A DNA stretch of 64,000 nt from Ziziphus jujuba (lineage: Eukaryota > Streptophyta > Magnoliopsida > Rosales > Rhamnaceae): NCBI RefSeq assembly GCF_031755915.1, contig NC_083386.1:13910501-13974500 (forward strand), read 5' to 3'. Within the stretch, counting starts at the first letter, position 1. Every line of letters starts with the position of its first letter. The position numbers and the translations under genes were made by a program. This document shows, one piece after another, positions 10,131-17,932 of this stretch. The notes below the pieces were generated by a model. That model was given only the letters and a program-made list of their open reading frames with translations. It had not been told where the DNA came from and made no database searches.

Positions 10131-11461
10131 ATGGATGGAAGAAAATTAGTTGTGATTCAATCTTTTTGTTGGGGCTTTATGTTTATCTTTTTTATGTACA
10201 TGTATGTAGCGTGGCAAAGGAGAAATGAAAGACGTGTTAGGAATAGAATAACTAAGAATACTGAATTGCGTACATCTTTTATAGATAGTTTGTTGGACAA
10301 TGATGTCACTTGTATTAGTCAATTGAGGATGGATAGGAGAACATTTGTTATTTTATGTCGGTTATTACGCCAGGATGGATATGTGAAAAGAGATGGTACT
10401 GTTACATTGGAAGAGCAAGTGTGCATATTTTTGCACATAATTGCTCATCATACAAAAAACCGTACAATTATCAGTCGATTCTATAGATCAGGGGAGACAA
10501 TTAGTAGATATTTCAATTCAGTATTGAATGGAGTGTTGCGCTTACATTCCATTTTGTTGAGGCATCCTAAACCTGTGTCGGATAATTGCTCGGATGATAG
10601 ATGGAAAATGTTTAAGGTACGTATGTGGACTAGTTTGGTTATTAATTTTATAGTTAGATGACTTGTAGCATTATCTGACGTTAGTAAAATTGTTTGTGTC
10701 GTAGAATTGTTTGGGAGCATTAGATGAAACTTATATTAAGGTGAAAGTACCTGAAATCGATAAGCCAAGATATCGAACAAGAAATGGTGAGATCGCAACA
10801 AATGTCTTAGGTGTATGTAACCCGAATATGGAATTTATATTTGTATTACCGGGTTGGGAAGGCTCCGCTTCAGATTCCAGAGTACTTAGAAATGCAATAA
10901 GTAGGCCAAATGGACTAAAAGTACCAACCGGTAAGACCAATCCTATAATATTTCATTGAGTGGATTAACATTGCATAAACTAATAGGAGAAATTTTTCTG
11001 TGTTAGGGTGTTATTACTTAGTGGATGCTGGTTACACAAATGATGAAGGATTTCTTGCACCATATAGGGGAACAAGATATCAACTTTCCGAATGGAGAGA
11101 TGGTTGTGCACCCATAAATCATCAAGAGTATTTCAACATGAAGCATGCATCAGCTAGGAATATCATAGAAAGATGCTTTGGGGTTCTTAAAATGCGATGG
11201 GCAATTTTAAGAAGTCCATCTTTCTACCCAATTGCAACACAAATCAAAACCATTACTGCATGTTGTCTGATACATAATCTGATTAGAAGAGAAATGACAC
11301 TCGATCCTGGAGAAGTCGAATATGATAGGATGGAAAATGTGGACATTAATGAAGAGGAGGACATTATAGGATCAATTGCTTCCTCAGATCAATGGACGAA
11401 TTGGAGAGATGAGTTAGCTAAGCAAATGTTTGGTGAGTGGAGAGGTCATCATGATTACTAG
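10131..11461 (+). CDS. PIF/Harbinger transposase (HARBI1-like nuclease), reading frame intact
   Basis: Three exons, 10131-10616, 10705-10930 and 11007-11461, have GT/AG borders and give 388 aa without a stop. The start at 10131 is preferred because the longer frame from 10017 is T-rich intron-like sequence ending in a TTTGTAG acceptor. Residues 11-27 form an unusual hydrophobic stretch. An HTH-like region ('[15 protein letters not shown]') follows. The DDE_Tnp_4 catalytic triad is complete: D169 ('LGALDETY'), D219 ('SASDSRVL') and E292 ('RNIIERCFG'). '[10 protein letters not shown]' and 'GFLAPYRG' are also intact. The first D sits in a variant 'DETY' instead of the usual 'DGTH'. In this family the protein excises and inserts the element together with ORF1. 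It could still be active. Confidence 0.9.
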
Positions 11462-11644
11462 TTGATGGTTATGTAAAAAATTATGTTTCACACTGCTTAT
11501 TTAATATTGTTTGTTAAATCTTTTGGATAATATGTATGAAGGCAAACTTATATTATATTAAGTGCAACATTTGAGATTTATTGTTATTTTGTTTGCATCT
11601 TGTTTTGATAATGTTGGAATCATAAAATGTTTACTTGAATAGCA

Positions 11645-12608
11645 ATGGAAGCTGGAGGTAGCAATAACGATAATAGGTGGGGTGAATCTAGGCGTACATG
11701 GAGTAGAGGTGAGGAAGAAGCTTTGCTGGTTCTTTTAGATGAAGCTGTAGCTAGTGGGCAACGTTGTGACACGGGAGCATTTAAACCTGGTACACTTAAT
11801 ATGATTGAGCGTCAACTGGCTGAAATGTGTCCTAACTCGGGATTGCGAGCAACTCCACATATTGAATCGAAGCTAAAAAAGTGGAAGAAGCAATATGGCA
11901 TCATATACAACATGCTGAACAAAAGTGGATTTGGATGGAATGACACTCTTAAATGTATGGAGATTGACAGTGACAATGCTTGGAAAGCATATGTGCAGGT
12001 TTTGACTTTGTTAGGAAAAATACCTTTATTGAATTTTGTGTTTCTTATCTTAAATATATAATGTTTTTACTAAATGATGGCTTTTTTTATTTTAGAGTAA
12101 TCCAAGTGCAAAAAGTTGGAGAGATAAACCTTTTCCGATATATGAGAGGCTTGCTAATATTTTTGGGAAGGATCAGGCAACAGGACATGGAGCACAAACT
12201 CCAATTGATTTAGTTAATGATATAAATATGGAGCCCGACAATGACCAATTTGATGATGTGGGTTCTCCAATGTCTATGAATCAAACACATAGTCAACTGC
12301 CCACACAATCCCAATTAAGAGGTAAGAGGAAAGCTCAATCGAAGAATGTTGACATCGTTAGTGGGTTAAACAATGTAGCAGATAAGTTTATTGATAAATT
12401 GGCTACACAGTTAGACAAGTTGGAGAAGTCTGATATCAATTATCCATAATACTTAGCTATGAAGCTTGACAGGTTAGGATTCCCTATTACTGACAATCTC
12501 AAAATCTCTAAGGCAATGAGATCGGATCCATCGAACGTTGAGGTTTTCAAGATTATTAAAACCGATGCGCAGAAGATTGAATTTGCTCGTGGATTTTTGG
12601 ATAACTAA
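11645..12608 (+). pseudogene. Harbinger ORF1: Myb/SANT-like DNA-binding partner, one late stop
   Basis: Exon 1 is 11645-11998 and exon 2 starts at 12096 after TTTTAG. The N-terminal domain is Myb/SANT-like: 'RRTWSRGEEEALLVLLDEA', then 'LKKWKKQYGIIYNML', then the hallmark 'SGFGWND'. A basic 'RGKRKAQSK' segment and a heptad-like stretch 'KFIDKLATQLDKLEK' follow. TAA at 12447-12449 ends the frame at 235 aa. The same frame then continues for about 52 codons ('YLAMKLDRLGFP' to 'EFARGFLDN', TAA 12606-12608), matching the conserved C-terminus of the family. A single C-to-T change (CAA to TAA) would explain the stop. The truncated protein may keep DNA binding. It lies 184 bases after the transposase, an order opposite to that of the first element. 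Confidence 0.85.
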
Positions 12609-12866
12609 ATTAGTATTGTTGTGGATTATATATTTATGGATATGTATGAAAGGATGACAACTATGAACATTTGGAATTAAAACTTATGGACATATATTGT
12701 AACGTATTGAATGTTGGTTTCTAATTATGCATGTACGGATAATTTTATTATTATGTGTTATGTTTTAGAATATTAACATGCACTTTATTGATTTGGTTAG
12801 TTGTTATTTTGTTTAATAATATTACTATATTATATTGTCATTTATTATTATATGTAGGAATATTGA

Positions 12867-13031
12867 ATGGCAAAGAGAAGGGTTTATGTTGTGTTTAAAG
12901 GTAGACAACCAGGAATATATAATTCTTGGTCTGAATGTCATCAACAAGTGCACGGATTTACAAATAATTTATATCAAGCCTATAATACAATTGAAGAAGC
13001 TGAAATTGCATATGTTGAGTTTGTAGAATAA
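12867..13031 (+). CDS. 54-aa RNase-H1-N / viroplasmin-like domain peptide (Harbinger ORF3)
   Basis: This short frame has the pattern of the RNase H1 N-terminal hybrid-binding domain, also called the caulimovirus viroplasmin fold (Cauli_VI, PF01693). It reads 'RRVYVVFKGRQPGIYNSW', 'SECHQQVHGF', then 'YQAYNTIEEAEIAY'. The expected order is present: YVV, KGR.PGIY, W.EC..QV.GF, and EEA..AY. In eukaryotic RNase H1 this domain binds RNA:DNA hybrids. Here no RNase H catalytic domain follows. It lies 258 bases after the end of the extended ORF1, on the same strand and inside the same element. TAA at 13029-13031 is followed in the same frame by the next small ORF, so the two may once have been one gene. 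Assignment is by motif only. Confidence 0.65.
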   Translation: MAKRRVYVVFKGRQPGIYNSWSECHQQVHGFTNNLYQAYNTIEEAEIAYVEFVE

Positions 13032-13034
13032 ACA

Positions 13035-13187
13035 ATGAGGAATCGTAATGAAGCAAATCCAATACAAAATACCACCACTGTACATACACGTGCTCAATTT
13101 CACAACGAGTGGGGTAATGGTTTTGTATTAGGTTGTTTATTTGGCTTACTATCAATGGGTTTATTTACTTATTTCTTATATAATTAG
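13035..13187 (+). CDS. 50-aa peptide with C-terminal membrane helix
   Basis: ATG at 13035 follows the TAA of the preceding ORF by one codon and is in the same frame. The first 26 residues are polar ('MRNRNEANPIQNTTTVH'). Residues about 29-48 are strongly hydrophobic ('GFVLGCLFGLLSMGLFTYFL'), and the peptide ends in 'YN'. The tail looks like a single membrane span. Most likely this is the C-terminal half of a roughly 105-codon gene whose middle codon became TAA. A separate peptide is possible. I know no family for it. Confidence 0.45.
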   Translation: MRNRNEANPIQNTTTVHTRAQFHNEWGNGFVLGCLFGLLSMGLFTYFLYN

Positions 13188-13783
13188 ATCATCCTTGTAA
13201 AATCCAATATATATATATACGGATGTCATACTTGTTAAAAGTGCAACTACATGTGACATTTATTTATATATCTATATATCTATATGTATGAATTGAAGAT
13301 GAATATTTTTATGCTATTAACAAGTTCTTAATTAAATATTATGTCAATTTTTTTTATTTGTATTTAATTGTTATTCATGATTAGTAATTTTATTTTAATT
13401 GGTTTTGAAAACAATATTTTAAGTAGTTTATGGGTGTTAAAAAAAAATTACAAATGTATTATAAATATCATTAAATTATTTTTATTATTAATTAATTGAA
13501 CATATAAATATCTATACAAAACATATTAAATATAAGTAATAATAAAACTTTAATTAAATATAATATTTTTTTTTTTGTAAATATAAATATAATTTTAAAT
13601 CTTTTCATATATAACAAAATAAATACTATGATTATAAAATAATCCAATCCAGTCCGATCCTGTACGAAACATGGGACAACTAGTCCAACATTCAGTTCAG
13701 AACTATACCAAACACAGTACTGCATTATTCGATCCTGTCCGATCCTGTCCGATCCGGACCTATCCTGCGTACCAAACGAGCCC
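13188..13783. other. 3' non-coding end and right terminus of the second Harbinger element
   Basis: AT-rich to about 13640, then a GC-richer terminal zone with repeated GATCCTGTCCGATCC-like units (13727-13757) and the terminal ACCAAACGAGCCC (13771-13783). The repeated GATCC/TCCGATCC motifs are candidate transposase or ORF1 binding sites by analogy with other Harbinger ends. Confidence 0.6.
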
Positions 13784-15297
13784 TATTATTATTTCTATCA
13801 TTCTAGCTAAGTATTTTTTGTTGATATTCAAGTAAGGAATTCCCAAAAAAAAATAAAAAAATAAAAAGAAAAAAGAAAGAAATAAAATGGAGCATTCTAA
13901 TTTAGAATTGTCATAAGGATTAACTGTAGTTTTGCTATTAAACATTAAATTGTTTTTATCTTATTTAAAATAATTAATTTAAACTATCCCTGCATGGATA
14001 TCCTAAAATAAAATAGGTATCAATTGTCCAAAAAGTGCAAGTCCAATATAATAATTGTGTTTTTATATATTTTTTAATTTTTTATTTTGCCAAAGTTCTT
14101 ATACTCTCTTAATTATATTGGATCGCACAATTGAATGAAATATATAATAAATGTTTTTTTATCATCCAATACTAACTTCTTAGTGGTGTAAAAAATTCTT
14201 TATAAATGTACCTAATTATAAAGGAAATAAGAAGATTAATCTAAAAAAAATACTAAAATTTTACAATTTTTGTTTTTGAGTCAATATATTTTATTTTCCT
14301 ACTAAAATTTTCAATATCTGAAAATATTACATAAAACTTTGTGTGTCTGGAAACTAGAAGGTAATATATTTATAGACTTGCTTCAATAACCAACATATAT
14401 ATCACCATATTATATCCATCAAAAAAATATATCATATTTATTTTCCCCCCAAAAAAAAAAAAATACCATATTATAGTGGAGTTTGAGATCAATATTAGGA
14501 TTCTACAATTGAAATATGATAATTCATTTAAAAGAAAAATAGAATTAAACATTCTATTGTTTGCATTTTCTTTCATGTTCTATCAAATTTCTAGTTCTTT
14601 TTAAAAATAATAAAACTAAATATATATTATATATGCACTATTTTTTTTTTTAGTGAAAAGACTATATTTTTGAACAGTCTTGTCAAATTTCAATAACAAA
14701 TAAATCAGATTGAACATTATATTAAGTGAATAAAAAATAACATATTATTAAATTTACCCAAAAAAAAATAATTAAAGTATTAAACTATTTTTATAGAGCC
14801 AAAAAAAAAAAAAACTATTTTCACCGTGTCGGATAGTAAAAATAAATAAATAAATAATCTCTTCTTACTGTCATATGTGGGATAAAAAAACTCAATTACC
14901 ACTCACGACGTATTGAGTATTGAGTGAGTGGATGCTCCTCTATTAAATAAAGGACATTTGGACAAACTTTGCCACATCATTTTACTAAAATACGGCTGTA
15001 AATTCAATTAACAGACGTCAACATTCAGTGTCATCTTCTTCTCTCTCCAGTTCCATCTTCTTTCTCTTTCGCACATCACACCCATAAAAACGTTACCTTC
15101 AGAGACCCATCAATATTCTGGTCCTTCTTTCAGAAACACAAAAAATAAAAAATAAAAATAAAAATCTTAACATCTGGTCGTTTCTTTTCGTTTTCTCGGG
15201 AACCAAGATCAATTACCTAGAAAATTTGCAGGTTGAAACAACAAAGAGCTAATATAATTTTTTCAAATATCATACTAAAAAAGCCTATACAATAACG
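13784..15297. other. AT-rich intergenic DNA with a leader-like CT-rich patch
   Basis: No coding region is recognised. From about 14880 to 15235 composition changes to CT-rich 5'-leader-like sequence (TTCTTCTCTCTCCAG near 15035), ending with TTTGCAG and GTTGAAAC, a possible exon end. No downstream exon follows, so it is either a displaced leader or the older flank of the LTA4H promoter duplicate described next. Confidence 0.35.
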
Positions 15298-15695
15298 ATC
15301 AATTAGTTTATAATCTCATATTTTGGGTTCAATTATTTATTCATTTATTTGACAAACAACATTGAATTTGCAGGTAATACAAAGGGATTCTTTTTCTTTT
15401 TCTTTTTTCCCTAACGAACGGATACAAAATTAAAAATAAAAAGGGATATTAATTTCATAGAGTGTTTTTATTTTTTTATATAATATTTTATTGAAGAAAA
15501 AACAAAGAAAATTAAAATACATATTGCTTTATATTTTTTTGGCTTGGCCTCTGATACTCGCTCCCAAGTTAACAAACAAAAGACAATCAGAATCATAAAG
15601 ACCCGCACGCAAAGCACAGCTTCCAAAGCAACACACTTGCACTTCATCAAATTTTATATCCGTTCAGTTTTACCCCTAACAACCCTTTTAAAATA
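15298..15695 (+). repeat. Orphan duplicate of the LTA4H promoter/leader
   Basis: Two blocks match sequence upstream of LTA4H copy 1 in the same order and orientation. 15298-15341 (CAATTAGTTTATAATCTCAT) matches 16500-16541. 15342-15695 matches about 17460-17860, including AACAACATTG, GAAAAAACAAAG and the well-conserved GCACGCAAAGCACAGCTTC. The match stops short of the coding region and no LTA4H exon follows. It is more diverged than the 17.7/22.3 kb pair, so it is an older event. Confidence 0.75.
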
Positions 15696-16540
15696 GTTAA
15701 TTTGGTAAATGTATTAGTGGCCGTAACATTACTTTGTCTTATTATAGCAAAAAAATAAAAAATAAAAAATAAAAAAAGGCAAAAATATCATTCTGGTGTT
15801 TCAAATACAATCTTTATTCGGTAATAATGCTTGCTAATATTATATTTAAAATATTATTATTATTTTTTTATTATTTATAATAATTTTCATCTATTATGTG
15901 TTTCAAAACACGATTTAGAAATTGTAAATATAAATGGTTTCTCTTTCATTTATAATATTTATAATATTATTATCATTTAGTAAATAAATTTATATAATAT
16001 TATTATAGATAATTAAAGAAAAAAAGATTTTAACTCTTTTTATATGTACTTTTAAAGTTTGATTTCAAATTTGAGTCTTCAAACTTTATAATAATAATAA
16101 AAAATTTCTTTTTTTTGCTTTTTTATTGCAATATCAGAAATAACAAATGTTGGGTTTTAAACTTCAATGGATATTTCCAACAAAAAAAAAATAAAAATAA
16201 AAATTAAGTGCATATTGAAATTTAGGAAAAAATTGAAGAGAATTATTTCATTTTATTTCTTATTCTTTCACCAAAATACACGGATACACTTGTTTTCTTA
16301 AAGGATATTTTGGCCATGTTTGAGATAACCTCTTTTTTTTTTTTTTTTTTTTTTTTTTGGTGTTTTTTAAGATCTTCATCTTTTTCAGGAGATATTTTGG
16401 AGAAACTACACTTTATTAGTTTTTATTAAAAACTCTTTTAAAAAGTTTAGGACAATCTTTTCTATCCACTCATTAAAAGATGTTTTCGAGCTTTAATGAC
16501 CAATTAGTTTATGATCTCATATTTTTGGTTCAATTAGCAG
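15696..16540. other. AT-rich spacer
   Basis: Non-coding, with poly-T at 16332-16358 and several A/T tracts. The start of the second promoter-repeat block lies at 16500-16541. Nothing else is recognised. Confidence 0.5.
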
Positions 16541-17459
16541 TGTATCTAAAATCTCCCTCAATATTAATTATATATATATATATAAATATTTTTTTTATTT
16601 AAAAACTCATATACACTTTAATAACCTATTAATACTTAATAAATATCAGTAAAAATGAAAATGACGTATGTTACAATGTTCTTTCCAAAAAAAAAAAAAA
16701 ACTTAGGACGTCTTTACTTATTTTTTTAATTTTTTTTATCTCAATAAAATCAATGTAAAATTTGTCATTAATGGACAATCTTAAATCCAAATAATGGATT
16801 TTGATGTATCTTTCTTTTTCTTAATATGATAACCCCTTCCTTCCCACCCCCCCCCCAAAAAAAAAAAAAAACCAACAACAACAACGTACGTTCATATACC
16901 ATATGTGATGAAAATACAAAATTTCTATTTATATATCAAGAAATAAATTATAAAATATAATGACGGTGTATTTATTTAAAATTTAATAGATTTAAAATGA
17001 ATTATAGATTTTAAAAAATTTAATAAATTGTTATAAAATTTTATCATAAAAAATTTATAAAAATCTAATAAAATTTTTAAAATTAAAATTAAATTTTATA
17101 TTGATAATTTTTTTTCACAATTTCATTTATAAATTTTTTTCAAATTTATTAAAATCTATATTTTTTTAAAATTAATAACTTTTTAAATATATATAAATTA
17201 AATTTTTTTTATAAATTTCTAATTAAATACATCTTAATTTTAATATATTTTTATAAAATTTGAATTAAATATTATTAGACTTATATAATTTTTTTAAAAT
17301 CTAAATTAAATATTTTTAAATTTTTAAATATTTTTTAAATTTTTTAAATTTTAAATTGAATATATATCTATAAATGTTTTCATTTTATTGTGCCATATCG
17401 TTTGCTAAAATTTGTATCACAGTATTATTAATTTTTCATTTTTTATCACTTCAGCGTTG
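16541..17459. mobile_element. AT-rich insertion splitting the LTA4H copy-1 promoter, with a MITE-like unit
   Basis: Relative to 15298-15695, about 920 bases interrupt the promoter repeat here. Within it, about 16963-17365 has ends that resemble each other in inverted orientation: GGTGTATTTATTTAAAATTT at the left and, read on the minus strand, ATATATTCAATTTAAAATTT at the right. Both resemble the GTATTCAAT end of the first Harbinger element. It is probably a non-autonomous relative. Extreme AT content weakens this reading. Confidence 0.4.
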
Positions 17460-17638
17460 CATTTTCTTATTTATTTATTTGAGAAACAACATTGCCTTTG
17501 CCGTTAATTCAAAAGGAATTTTCCGTTTTTGCTCTTTTAATGAATAGAATACAAAATAAAAAATAAAAAAGGAATATTTAATTTCATAAACTTTTTATTT
17601 ATTTATTTTTTTATATAATCAATTGAAGAAAAGACAAA

Positions 17639-17703
17639 TATATTTATATATATATAAATTATATAAATACATAAATATATATATATATATATATAAATAT
17701 ATA
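17639..17703. repeat. (AT)n-rich microsatellite upstream of LTA4H copy 1
   Basis: TATATA and AAATA units over about 65 bases. The corresponding position upstream of copy 2 is a pure (AT)n tract at 22262-22292. The AT tract marks the left edge of the tandem duplication. Confidence 0.85.
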
Positions 17704-17897
17704 GTTTGTCCTTTTGGAACCTCATTCTCCCTCCAAAATCAACATAGTGAAAATAAAAAACAAAAAGAATCATAAGAAAGATCCCCACGCAAAGCACAGC
17801 TTCTAAAGCATAAATTTCCATTAAATTTTCATTTCCTTTCAGATTTTCCTCCTAACCAAACAACACCTTTTCATTGTCACTGAAATCACTCTGCAAT

Positions 17898-17910
17898 CCC
17901 TAACCCTAAC
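17898..17910 (+). promoter_or_regulatory. Telo-box-like motif before LTA4H copy 1
   Basis: CCCTAACCCTAAC lies 23 bases before the ATG, inside a CT-rich leader. Telo boxes (AAACCCTAA type) are common just downstream of the start site in plant housekeeping and translation genes. The same motif precedes copy 2 at 22479-22491. Confidence 0.5.
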
Positions 17911-17932
17911 TTTTTCTTCTTCTTTCTCTTCA

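Larger units (their letters stand above)
5879..13783 (+). mobile_element. Candidate 7.9-kb PIF/Harbinger element with captured host fragments
   Basis: The right end is well supported. Read from 13783 on the minus strand it begins GGGCTCGTTTGGTACGCAGG, a Tourist/Harbinger-like terminus, and lies downstream of the transposase, ORF1 and ORF3. No matching terminus is visible directly upstream of the transposase. The best partner is at 5879 (GGTGGTGTTTGTTACATGGG). It aligns without gaps to the right end at about 23 of the first 36 bases. Both ends are flanked by TAT (5876-5878 and 13784-13786). If right, the element encloses BolA and ADCS fragments. The alternative is that 5879-6030 is a separate short MITE and the true left end near 9.5-10 kb has been lost. 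Confidence 0.45.

Noticed and set aside
12867..13031. An integrated caulimovirus as source of the viroplasmin-like ORF
   Set aside because: No coat, movement, protease or reverse-transcriptase sequence lies near it. The domain also occurs in cellular RNase H1, and the ORF sits inside a Harbinger element.
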